Shown here one piece after another: positions 8,670-16,922 of a DNA stretch of 41,301 nucleotides. How positions within the stretch are numbered: position 1 is the first letter of the stretch; every line of letters begins with the position of its first letter. Position numbers and translations under genes: made by a program. Under the pieces are notes generated by a model, which had not been told where the DNA came from, did not search any database, and saw only the letters and a program-made list of their open reading frames with translations. Source of the stretch: Rhodospirillaceae bacterium (GTDB taxonomy: Bacteria; Pseudomonadota; Alphaproteobacteria; Bin65); assembly GCA_026709535.1 (NCBI GenBank), contig JAPOST010000159.1:1-41301 (forward strand), given 5' to 3'.

Positions 8670-8959
8670 CGCCTCCGGCGTGCCATGGGGAACTGTCTTG
8701 GGAATCGAGCCGCAACCAGCCCCGCTGCAGCGTTATCAGGTCTGACGGAACGAATGCGGCCGACGTCAGTGCTCTGAAGGCTTTCGCCAAGGCCGCGGCG
8801 AAAAGCAGCAATGTCGATCACACTGTATTCGAAAGCCCGGCATTCGCCGGAAAGGGGATCGCCTTGGCGTCTGGCCGGAAGGAAGCGCGCAAGGCCTTGA
8901 CCATTAAAGAGCCGGTTGTTCCAATCGGACGGAAGTTCGGGCTCGGCCCGGATCGCTAG
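8640..8959 (+). pseudogene. Eroded DUF167 (YggU-like) remnant
   Basis: Between yggT and folD no intact gene is present, yet this is where a DUF167 gene usually sits. An open frame ending at TAG 8957-8959 lacks any ATG, GTG or TTG start but reads RSDGTNAADVSALKAFAKA (about 8738-8794). This resembles the DUF167 core PPVDGxANAALxxxLAKAL. Further on it reads [16 protein letters not shown], resembling the IVSGxxSRxKxLRI end of the family. The N-terminal third is not in this frame. I read this as a decayed gene rather than a functional one. The similarity is from memory of the family and is moderate. Confidence 0.38.
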
Positions 8960-8972
8960 AGAGGCTCCGGAC

Positions 8973-9875
8973 ATGGCTGAAGCCAGCATTATCGACGGCA
9001 AGGCCTTTGCCGCCAGCCTGCGCAAGAGTGTCAGCCGCCAAGTGGCGACCTTGCAGGAGTTGCACGGCATCACGCCTGGCTTGGCAGTCATTCTGGTGGG
9101 CGAGGATCCGGCCAGCCAAGTGTACGTCCGCAACAAGGGAAGATCGACGGTAGAAGTGGGGATGAACTCGTTCGAACATAATCTGCCGAACGATATTGAT
9201 CAGGAGACGCTTCTTGCATTGATCAGGCAACTTAACAATGATCCCCTCGTCCACGGCATCCTCGTACAGCTGCCCTTGCCGAACCAGATTTGCGAAGATG
9301 TGGTTCTGGACGCCATCAATCCGGAAAAGGATGTCGATGGCTTCCATGTAATCAACGCCGGACGGCTGGCGACCGGTGGCAAGGGGCTGACGCCTTGTAC
9401 GCCGCGCGGCTGCCTGATGATGCTGAAGAAGTGGCTGGGCGATCTTTCCGGCAAGCGTGCCCTGGTACTGGGTCGTTCCAACATCGTTGGCAAGCCGATG
9501 GCGCAGCTTCTTCTGAGAGAGAGTTGCACGGTAACCATTGCCCATTCCCGCACCCGCAATCTGGCAGACGAGTGCCGCCGCGCCGACATTCTCGTCGCTG
9601 CGGTCGGCCGGCCGCGCATGGTGTCGGGCGACTGGGTGAAGCCGGGCGCAACCATCATCGATGTCGGCATCAACCGCGTTCCGGACACCCGGCCCGGTGC
9701 CGCAGAGGGAAAGATGCGCTTGGTAGGCGACGTGGACTTCGGAAGCGCTCTATATGTCGCTGGGGCCATCACGCCAGTGCCAGGCGGCGTCGGCCCCATG
9801 ACAATCGCCTGCCTGCTGGCCAATACGATTACTGCCGTCTGCAACACGGCTGGCGTTGACGAGCCCGAGGTTTAG
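8973..9875 (+). CDS. folD: Bifunctional methylenetetrahydrofolate dehydrogenase/cyclohydrolase
   Basis: 301 residues, normal for FolD, which interconverts 5,10-methylene-THF, methenyl-THF and 10-formyl-THF in one-carbon metabolism. The catalytic Tyr and Lys are Y51 and K55 in [10 protein letters not shown]. The dinucleotide-binding region includes [17 protein letters not shown], and the C-terminal PGGVGPMT motif is intact. The frame is open from 8916, but ATG 8973 starts the conserved protein. It is the last gene of the yggT-(DUF167)-folD group. Confidence 0.97.
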   Translation: MAEASIIDGKAFAASLRKSVSRQVATLQELHGITPGLAVILVGEDPASQVYVRNKGRSTVEVGMNSFEHNLPNDIDQETLLALIRQLNNDPLVHGILVQLPLPNQICEDVVLDAINPEKDVDGFHVINAGRLATGGKGLTPCTPRGCLMMLKKWLGDLSGKRALVLGRSNIVGKPMAQLLLRESCTVTIAHSRTRNLADECRRADILVAAVGRPRMVSGDWVKPGATIIDVGINRVPDTRPGAAEGKMRLVGDVDFGSALYVAGAITPVPGGVGPMTIACLLANTITAVCNTAGVDEPEV

Positions 9876-10314
9876 TCTGTCGGACCACACCGGCGATCCA
9901 CAAACCATATCGCCGATCTGGCGGTTGCAACGCATTGGCCAGTAAGCGACTCCGCTCTGCTTGCTCGGACATGCCCGACACAAAAACGGAAACAGCGTCT
10001 GGATAGCCCGATTTCACGGTGGTGTTGCGCCAACACCAGAGCTGTCTGCAGCGCATGAGAACTTCGCAAAAATTCCGTCTGCACACCGCGCTGAGAACAA
10101 CCGGATCGCAAGGCATAGCTTGATTAACCGCCAGACTCGTGATTGGGGGCACGCGCGCAACGTGCTGTCTTGGAATGACCTCGATCCTTTGGACATTGAC
10201 TTGACCCGCACCACATCCTGGAACTGAACGCCGATGCATCGTTGCCGATAGCTGAAGAGCGGCTAATGCTGTCTAATGTGTGCTTGATGCCGACATTTTG
10301 GAGAATGGCTTGTC
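9876..10314. other. Intergenic region, no gene recognised
   Basis: 439 bases between folD and nnrU. Open frames of 60-140 codons exist on both strands (for example a minus frame with MSEQAERSRLLANALQ), but none shows a known domain or a good ribosome site. I saw no tRNA or clear terminator. A promoter for nnrU should lie near its right end. Confidence 0.45.
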
Positions 10315-11007
10315 ATGACTGGTTCCGTCGATCATGTGTCCTATGCCGTCATTGTCTTTGTCTGTATCCATATCCTCTCCAGTACGACATTGCGCGCTTT
10401 TGTGGTTGGACGCGTTGGCGAAAGGGTTATTACAACAGGCTTCTCACTGTTGTCCGGGGCGGCTTTCCTATGGTTGCTGTTGGCATACGCTGCAGCACCA
10501 TTTGAGGCAGGGTGGACTCCGCCCCCGGCATTGAAATGGGCGCCCCTGATCATCATGCCTCTTGCCTTTATCCTGCTTGTGACGTCACTCACGACCCCGA
10601 ATCCGGCAATGGCTGGCGGCGACCGCGCGCTTGAGTCTGGGACGACAGCGATCGGGATTATGACCATCACCCGACACCCGCTGTTCTGGAGCATCGCCCT
10701 ATGGGGCATCAGCCACTTGCTGGCACGCGGCGATCTTGCGACCATTTGGATGGCTGGCGGCATGACCGTACTCGCCTTGGCGGGCATGCCGTTACAGGAT
10801 CGAAAGAAAATGCAGATCAAGGGCGCGTTGTAGGGGCCCTACGCCATGCGAACATCCGCCATGCCGTTTGTCGCTGCCATCCAGGGGCGCACGGCCATCG
10901 ACTGGAAAGACATCGGTCTGTGGCGGCCCGCGCTCGGAATTGCCCTCTATGTCATTTTCCTCGGCGGCCACCGGCACATCATTGGGGTTGGTCCGTTTCG
11001 CTGGTAG
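10315..11007 (+). pseudogene. NnrU family membrane protein interrupted by an in-frame TAG
   Basis: The first part (10315-10833, 172 codons) matches NnrU (PF07298), a multi-pass inner-membrane protein named from nitrite/NO-related gene clusters. The family segment TRHPLFWSIALWGISHLLA is present. Translation stops at TAG 10831-10833, but the same frame stays open for another 57 codons and encodes the expected NnrU C terminus: TSAMPFVAAIQGRT, then DIGLWRPALGIALYVIF. It ends at TAG 11005-11007, six bases from the end of argG. In NnrU proteins the stop position usually holds Trp (pattern xxW..yaaxTS), so a single TGG to TAG change explains it. Alternatives are a sequencing error or amber readthrough. 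The 172-residue product alone would lack the last membrane segment. Confidence 0.8.
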
Positions 11008-11013
11008 AAGCAA

Positions 11014-12234
11014 TTATCCTGCCTGCCGACCCAACAATCTCAGCCGCAACGCATTCAGACGGATAAACCCTTCGGCATCCCGCTGGTCATAGGCGCCAGC
11101 ATCTTCTTCGAACGTGACAATGTCCTGATCATAGAGACTGTTCGGTGATTTGCGACCGGTGACGATGACATTTCCCTTGTAGAGCTTCAGACGCACCGTG
11201 CCATTGACCCGCTTGCTGGCGCAATCGATTGCCGCCTGCAGCATCTCTCTCTCCGGCGCGAACCAGAAGCCGTTGTAGACCAGTTCGGCGTATTTGGGCA
11301 TCATCTCGTCTTTCATGTGTGACGCGCCTCGTTCCAGCGTGATGGATTCCATGGCGCGGCGGGCATGCAACAGGATAGTGCCGCCCGGCGTTTCGTAGAC
11401 TCCCCGAGATTTCATGCCGATGAACCGGTTCTCGACAATATCGATGGCGCCGATGCCGTTCTTGCCGCCCAGTTCGTTGAGCTTGGTCAGCAGCGTTGCG
11501 GGGGTCATCTTCTCGCCATTGATGGCCGTCGGATCGCCCTTTTCGAAGTCGATGGTAATCTCGGTCGGCGCGTCTGGAGCATCCATCGGTGAGACCATGC
11601 GGGTCAGGATCAGATCGTAATCTGCCCCCTCCCACGGTTCCTCCAGGACTTTTCCTTCCGAAGAAATATGCAGCAGATTGGCATCCTGACTGAACGGCGG
11701 TTCCCCTTGCTTGTCCCTGGGCACCGGGATCTGATGCCTTTCGGCAAAATCGATCAGCTTGGTCCGGCTGGTCAGGTCCCATTCGCGCCAAGGTGCAATG
11801 ATCTTGATATCCGGCTTCAGCGCGTAATAGCTCAGTTCAAACCGGACTTGGTCGTTCCCCTTGCCGGTGGCGCCATGGGAGACGGCATCTGCGCCGGTTT
11901 CAACAGCAATCTCGATCTGACGCTTGGCGATCAGTGGCCGGGCAATGGAGGTCCCGAGAAGATAGGTTCCTTCGTAAAGCGCGTTGGAGCGGAACATCGG
12001 AAAGACATAGTCCCGGGTGAATTCCTCGCGCAGGTCCTCAATGTATATCTCCTTGATCCCCAGCATTTCCGCTTTCTTTCTGGCTGGCTCCAACTCCTCG
12101 TCCTGCCCCAAGTTAGCAGTGAAGGTCACCACTTCGCAGTTGTAGGTGTCTTTCAGCCAGCGCAGGATTACGGAAGTATCCAAGCCACCGGAATAAGCCA
12201 GTACCACTTTCTTAACGTTGCCCTTCTGGGTCAT
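11014..12234 (-). CDS. argG: Argininosuccinate synthase
   Basis: 406 residues. It joins citrulline and aspartate with ATP to make argininosuccinate in arginine biosynthesis. The N-terminal PP-loop [10 protein letters not shown] (residues 13-22) binds ATP. Other family motifs are TANLGQDEE, the substrate-binding [15 protein letters not shown] segment, and [13 protein letters not shown] 12232-12234 is the standard start. The gene is convergent with nnrU, with six bases between their ends. No arginine-pathway neighbours are in the window. Confidence 0.98.
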   Translation of the reverse strand: MTQKGNVKKVVLAYSGGLDTSVILRWLKDTYNCEVVTFTANLGQDEELEPARKKAEMLGIKEIYIEDLREEFTRDYVFPMFRSNALYEGTYLLGTSIARPLIAKRQIEIAVETGADAVSHGATGKGNDQVRFELSYYALKPDIKIIAPWREWDLTSRTKLIDFAERHQIPVPRDKQGEPPFSQDANLLHISSEGKVLEEPWEGADYDLILTRMVSPMDAPDAPTEITIDFEKGDPTAINGEKMTPATLLTKLNELGGKNGIGAIDIVENRFIGMKSRGVYETPGGTILLHARRAMESITLERGASHMKDEMMPKYAELVYNGFWFAPEREMLQAAIDCASKRVNGTVRLKLYKGNVIVTGRKSPNSLYDQDIVTFEEDAGAYDQRDAEGFIRLNALRLRLLGRQAG

Positions 12235-12342
12235 CTCAACAGTCTCGGCATGTCATGGGGGGCGTATTGGGAGGCGGTTATACGGGCCAGCACGAAACCG
12301 TCCATGCGGCGGGTGCGCCGGGACAAACAAGGAGGGCCCAGT

Positions 12343-13080
12343 TTGCAGGACCGGCTGCACGAAATTCCCCGAATGATTCTTTGGCCTGACCCGACTCCTC
12401 TGGAGTCGCAGCCAAACCTGGCGGCCGCCGCGGGCGCAGCATCAATCCTCGTCAAGCGGAACGATGCCAACGATCTCGCCGTCGGCGGTAACTAAAGGTG
12501 CGACAGCTTGAATTCTACATTGGCGACGTCCGAACTCAAGGGGGCAGATACCGTGCTTGTTACAGGCGCCGGCCAATCCAATTTTGGGGCAACCGCTGCC
12601 GCGTCCCGGAAAGTCGGGATAGGTGTTCATATCCAGCTTGAAAGCCGATTGGCAAGGCGGGATCAAGACTGTCTTCGATCAGGAAACGTTCTGCTTGATA
12701 CGCTTCTGGGCACCACTCTACACCAGCATGCGGGAGGCGATGACGAGGTTGGCGCCAACCACCAACTTGAAGAAATCGCCGATAGCCTGAAACAGAACGG
12801 CCAAGTCCCGTATGTAATCTGCCTGCGCCCTGATCATCCGCCCCTTGGTGCGCTGGGCTATGTCGTGGCAGCAGAAGAACTCGTCAAACAACCGGGCGGC
12901 GCTGGAGACACAGCCAGATGAAATCTTCGTCGCTTCGGGCTCCGGCAACACCCATGCCGGCTTGTTGTACGGCTTGCGCCGGGTGGGTTGCGATATTCCG
13001 GTACAGGCATTTGCGTCCGACGGGACGCCGTTCGCGACGGTCAGCGGCGGTCCCACCATCGTCTGGCGTTTCCAGAATCC
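12343..13080 (+). pseudogene. D-cysteine desulfhydrase / ACC deaminase family, frameshifted and truncated
   Basis: A PLP-dependent gene of the DcyD/ACC-deaminase family is clear but broken. A strong AAGGAGG (12329-12335) precedes a TTG at 12343. Frame 1 reads DPTPLESQPNL and ILVKRNDANDLAVGGN, then meets TAA 12493. Single-base insertions near 12493, 12497 and 12540-12543 restore KVRQLEFYIGDVRTQG and then GADTVLVTGAGQSNF. Frame 1 then carries SGNVLLDTLLG and PLGALGYVVAAEEL. Another shift near 12880-12900 gives DEIFVASGSGNTHAGLLYGL, and one near 13003 gives GICVRRDA. The last third of the usual 330 or so residues is missing. At least five frame changes make a functional protein very unlikely. 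It lies directly upstream of the glutamine-synthetase-like gene. Confidence 0.88.
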
Positions 13081-13246
13081 GATCCAGAGTCGGGCGACCA
13101 TGATGCCGCAAGCCGGACACCTGAATTCGCCGATCAGACATGTTCATCCCGAAAATTGACAACACCGCTTCCGGAATTGGGGTTGCCTTGCAGAAACCGT
13201 TAGCCGATTTATGGTCATCGAATACCAATGAGCGGATCGGCAGCGT

Positions 13247-14731
13247 GTGAAGGGATTTATCCAGAGGCATGGCTTGGCAGCGCCAGACGACGCGATCCGG
13301 GTGTCGGACATCGCGCATCGTCTGGATGCCGAAGGGATCCGTCTCGTGCGCATGGCCTGGTCGGACAGCCACGGTCATGCCCGTGCCAAGATGGTGACCG
13401 CGGCCGCCTTCCGCAGTGCGTTGGAAGACGGATACGGATCCAACGTAGCCACGTTCACGCTCGATGCCTCGGGCGGCAGGTTGTTCAAATCCTTCACGCC
13501 GGGTGGTGGCATGGGCCTGACGGAAATGACTGGCTCGCCCAGTCTGATCCTGGTGCCCGACTTGTCGACGTTCTGCGCCCTGCCCTGGGCTGAGGGAGTC
13601 GGATGGGTTCTGTGCGACGAGTATTTTACCGACGGCCAGCCTTTCTTCTTCTCCAGCCGCCAAATCCTGCGAAAACAGGCCCGCCGACTGGCAGAGCGCG
13701 GCCAGATCCTGAACGTCGGCCTTGAGATCGAATGGCACCTCAGCCGCTTGCCGGAAAATCGACTGGACGTTCTTGAAGAGAGCGAAATCGGCGAACCAGG
13801 TAACCGTGGCCGCGCCGTTGCCGTCCGTCCGTTCGAGCCGGGGTTTTCGTATCATGCAGAAGGGGTAATCGATCGCGTGCAACCCCTATTGAGCCGGATT
13901 GAGGCGACCTGCCGGGCCTTGGGCCTGCCGCTTCGATCCATCGAAAACGAATGGGGCAGCGGTCAGTTTGAATGTACGTTTGCACCACAGGAGGCGCTCA
14001 AGGCAGCCGACGCCTGTTTCCTCTTCCGTTCTGCCGTCCGTCAGGTGTGCTGCCGCGAAGGCTTTCATGCCTCCTTCATGTGCTGGCCAAAGCTGCCCGG
14101 TGCCTATCCGAACGGCTGGCACCTGCACCAGTCGGTGGTCGATGCGGATGATGGCCGGAACCTGTGGACACCGCAGGACAGCACCGCGGCGCTGTCGCCC
14201 TTCGGGATGGCCTTTCTGGCGGGACTGATGCACCATGCTGCCGCGGCGACGGCTTTTTCCACGCCAACAATCAATGGTTATCGCCGCTTTCGCCCGGACT
14301 CGCTTGCCCCGGACCGTCCAACCTGGTGCCATGACCACAAGGGCGTGATGCTGCGGGTTCTGGGCGGGAAGGACGATCCGCCGGCAACCCGCATCGAGAA
14401 CCGCGCAGGGGAAGCCGCCGCCAATCCCTACCTCTTTGTGGCATCACAAATCGCGGCCGGGTTGGACGGCATCGACCGCAGACTCACGCCGCCACCGCCG
14501 GAAGAGGACCCTTATAATGCCGACGTTCCAAAATTGCCGAACACGCTGCCCAATGCGTTGGAGACCCTGGAAGCAAGCGAGTTGTTTGCAGACCAGTTCG
14601 GTCAGCGCTACCTGGACTACTATCTCATCCTGAAACGCGCCGAAATCGCCCGCTTCGAAGGGAGCGGCGGCAGGCACGAGGGTGAGGCGGTATCACAATG
14701 GGAGCAGGACGAATATTTTGATGCCTTCTGA
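13247..14731 (+). CDS. Glutamine synthetase family protein (gamma-glutamyl-amine ligase-like)
   Basis: 494 residues of the glutamine synthetase fold. The N-terminal beta-grasp part contains VRMAWSDSHGHARAKMV. The catalytic part has metal-binding Glu residues in GLEIEWHL, the NEWGSGQFECTFAP strand, the ATP/metal segment GWHLHQS, and the glutamate-binding arginine region RIENRAGEAAANPYLF. It is not a typical housekeeping GlnA: the adenylylation-loop pattern is not seen, and it sits with dioxygenase genes. Relatives such as PuuA, IpuC and the aniline proteins AtdA1/TdnQ ligate glutamate to an amine using ATP. I infer a gamma-glutamylation role on an amine substrate. The start is GTG 13247; the ribosome site is weak. 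The next gene begins 29 bases after its stop. Confidence 0.9.
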   Translation: MKGFIQRHGLAAPDDAIRVSDIAHRLDAEGIRLVRMAWSDSHGHARAKMVTAAAFRSALEDGYGSNVATFTLDASGGRLFKSFTPGGGMGLTEMTGSPSLILVPDLSTFCALPWAEGVGWVLCDEYFTDGQPFFFSSRQILRKQARRLAERGQILNVGLEIEWHLSRLPENRLDVLEESEIGEPGNRGRAVAVRPFEPGFSYHAEGVIDRVQPLLSRIEATCRALGLPLRSIENEWGSGQFECTFAPQEALKAADACFLFRSAVRQVCCREGFHASFMCWPKLPGAYPNGWHLHQSVVDADDGRNLWTPQDSTAALSPFGMAFLAGLMHHAAAATAFSTPTINGYRRFRPDSLAPDRPTWCHDHKGVMLRVLGGKDDPPATRIENRAGEAAANPYLFVASQIAAGLDGIDRRLTPPPPEEDPYNADVPKLPNTLPNALETLEASELFADQFGQRYLDYYLILKRAEIARFEGSGGRHEGEAVSQWEQDEYFDAF

Positions 14732-14760
14732 TCACATCTTCTGGCAGGCTTGAGAAACCC

Positions 14761-16143
14761 GTGAGCCGGATCGACTACCATCTCCGTTCTCGGCCAAGGA
14801 TGGCCGATGAAACAGACTACAGCGCCCTGATCCACGAAGATCGTGTTCACCGCTTGATTTACACCGACCCCGCCATCTTCGAAGCGGAGATGGAGAAGAT
14901 ATTCGGAGGTGTCTGGGTCTATCTGGCGCACGAAAGCCAGGTCCCGAACAACGACGACTTTGTTCTGGGCCGCCTCGGCCGGCGGCCCATCATCGTCGTA
15001 CGGGATTCGCAGGGCGAACTCAGAGCCTTGTTCAACCGTTGCCCCCACCGCGGCGCGACGGTGTGCCGACAACCTGTCGGATCAGCCCGAACCTTTCAAT
15101 GCCCCTACCATGGGTGGAGCTTTCGTAACTCCGGCACCCTGAACGGCGTACCGTGGCCAGACGGCTATGCCACGGATTTCAAGGACACCCGCTTCAATCT
15201 GGCCCAGATGCCGCGAGTCGAAAGTTATCGCGGGTTCATCTTTGGCACGCTCAATCTCGCGGCGCCGCTTCTGACTGACTATCTGGGTCCTGCTCGCCAG
15301 CCGCTGGACGAATGGCTGGATCGTCATCCTGGCGGTGTAATCCGCTTGTGCGAAGCAAACCGACTGAAGTTCAAGGGCAATTGGAAATTGGCCTACGACA
15401 ATGCTGCTGACGGCTATCACGTCGTCTTCTCGCATCGATCGCTTCTGCAGATGGAAAACCGGCTGATGTCGGAAGAGGCCAAGGGCATGGCATTCTACAA
15501 GGACAAGCCCGACGACGCGCCCATGTACGTTCACTATCTGGGCAACGGTCATCACTACAAGAACAAGCGGCCGAACATCTGCAACGAAGATCAGGAAGTT
15601 CTGCCCGGCGCACTCTGGGAGATCGAAGGACACTTTCCCGGCATGGAGGCCTACGAGGCGCGCATCCGGGACCACTTGGGCGACCGGGCGGATGCTGCGC
15701 TAGATCTTGCCTGTTCGGAGCCAGTGAACATCAATATTTTCCCCAATCTGTCAATCCTTGGCAACCACATCCAGGTTTTCCAGCCGCTCGCTGTCGACGA
15801 AACGGACACGACGTGGTTCGGTACGGCGATCGTCGACGATGACGGCTTTCTGGAAGGCCTGGCGGACGACATCAACGCGATGCGCATGCGCACCCAGGAA
15901 AGCTTTCCGAATTTCGGCGAAGTCGACGACCTCACGAATTTCGAGGAAATACAGGCTGGCCTTCATGTCATCGAGGACGAATGGGTCTACATGCACCGGG
16001 GGCTGAACCTGCCTGACCGCTTCAAGCATCTGGACGATGGCACTGTCATCGGTCCGGCAACCGATGAAGTCTTCATGAGGGAGACCTACAAGGTCTGGGC
16101 GGACCTGATGACAGCGCAACCGACCCTGGCGCTGCAGCGATGA
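14761..16143 (+). CDS. Rieske aromatic-ring-hydroxylating dioxygenase, alpha subunit
   Basis: 460 residues. The N-terminal Rieske [2Fe-2S] site is C94-P-H96 and C114-P-Y-H117. The mononuclear iron site is in NAADGYHVVFSH, with D217 bridging and H220/H225 as ligands. Such enzymes take electrons from a reductase and add O2 across an aromatic ring, or act as monooxygenases or demethylases. The frame opens at GTG 14761; ATG 14800 (MADETDYSAL) is an alternative start. The stop overlaps the start of the beta-subunit gene (ATGA), so the two are translationally coupled. The upstream glutamine-synthetase-like gene suggests an amine or glutamylated-amine substrate, by analogy with aniline dioxygenase. 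No reductase or ferredoxin gene is in the window. Confidence 0.95.
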   Translation: MSRIDYHLRSRPRMADETDYSALIHEDRVHRLIYTDPAIFEAEMEKIFGGVWVYLAHESQVPNNDDFVLGRLGRRPIIVVRDSQGELRALFNRCPHRGATVCRQPVGSARTFQCPYHGWSFRNSGTLNGVPWPDGYATDFKDTRFNLAQMPRVESYRGFIFGTLNLAAPLLTDYLGPARQPLDEWLDRHPGGVIRLCEANRLKFKGNWKLAYDNAADGYHVVFSHRSLLQMENRLMSEEAKGMAFYKDKPDDAPMYVHYLGNGHHYKNKRPNICNEDQEVLPGALWEIEGHFPGMEAYEARIRDHLGDRADAALDLACSEPVNINIFPNLSILGNHIQVFQPLAVDETDTTWFGTAIVDDDGFLEGLADDINAMRMRTQESFPNFGEVDDLTNFEEIQAGLHVIEDEWVYMHRGLNLPDRFKHLDDGTVIGPATDEVFMRETYKVWADLMTAQPTLALQR

Positions 16144-16718
16144 TCGACGTGCCTGAGACATCCTTGTATCTCACGGACCAGTACTACGCAGACACGATTG
16201 CCGCGTTTGAGGATTGTTGGGAGGATTCTCGGGAAATACTGGACGTCGGAATCCGCAATTCATGCCGGGCGTTCTTGGAACATGAGGCCCGAATTCTGGA
16301 CGAGCAACGCCTGGATGATTGGCTTGCCCTGTTTGTTGCCGAATGCGCCTACTGGATTCCCTCGACGCCGGAGGCCGGCGATCCACGCAAGGAAATCACC
16401 ATTACCTTCGATGATCGCCGCCGCCTGGAAGACCGTGTATTTCGGCTTCAGACAGATGCCGCCTGGTCCCAACAGCCAGCCTCGCGGACAAGTCGAATGA
16501 TCTCCAACGTCGCCACCTTCCATGGACCGAACGGTTCGGACATCATGGTCCGATCGGTCTTCCAGACGACGGAGTTCCGTCGGGGTGATACCCGCCGGTT
16601 CGCAGGATGCAACCGTCATCACCTGCGGACGGAAGACAATGGCTGGCGGATTGTTGCTAAGCAGGTCAATCTGATCGATTGCGATCAGAATCTGCGCAAC
16701 CCCAGCATCATTCTTTAG
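16140..16718 (+). CDS. Ring-hydroxylating dioxygenase beta (small) subunit
   Basis: 192 residues of the SnoaL/NTF2-like fold used by small subunits of Rieske dioxygenases (PF00866). Typical segments are FLEHEARILDEQRLDDWLALF, the AYWIPSTPEAGDP segment, and the C-terminal WRIVAKQVNLIDCDQ. The subunit is structural in alpha3beta3 oxygenases. Its ATG overlaps the alpha-subunit stop by four bases, so the stoichiometric partners are co-translated. It is the last gene of the three-gene set. A terminator-like hairpin follows within about 60 bases. Confidence 0.95.
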   Translation: MIDVPETSLYLTDQYYADTIAAFEDCWEDSREILDVGIRNSCRAFLEHEARILDEQRLDDWLALFVAECAYWIPSTPEAGDPRKEITITFDDRRRLEDRVFRLQTDAAWSQQPASRTSRMISNVATFHGPNGSDIMVRSVFQTTEFRRGDTRRFAGCNRHHLRTEDNGWRIVAKQVNLIDCDQNLRNPSIIL

Positions 16719-16773
16719 TGAAAAAGGCTACAACTGAATTCCCATATTCCGAAAGCCGCTTGATTCCATAAAG

Positions 16774-16832
16774 AAAAAGGCAATCAGTAGTTTGCGGTAT
16801 CCGGAAAGACGTTATGCTGATTGCGCCTTTTT
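16774..16832. terminator. Long-loop hairpin with flanking A- and T-runs
   Basis: AAAAAGGCAATCAG (16774-16787) pairs with CTGATTGCGCCTTTTT (16817-16832): 14 base pairs with a two-base bulge, ending in a T-run. The loop is about 29 bases, longer than usual. The A-run and T-run at the two ends could allow termination from either direction. It lies after the dioxygenase genes and before the PD-(D/E)XK gene, so it probably ends the dioxygenase transcript. Confidence 0.6.
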
Positions 16833-16922
16833 ATTGAAAAAATTACCAGTTGATTTCGTGAAACCATAGGGTTCGGTTATTCCAAAGACTTTCTGGTCAG
16901 TGTGCGACAGTAGGAGGGTGAA

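Noticed and set aside
9829-10239. 136-codon minus-strand frame overlapping the end of folD
   Set aside because: It has no ribosome site or domain and runs antisense into folD; judged a chance frame, though the middle looks slightly protein-like.
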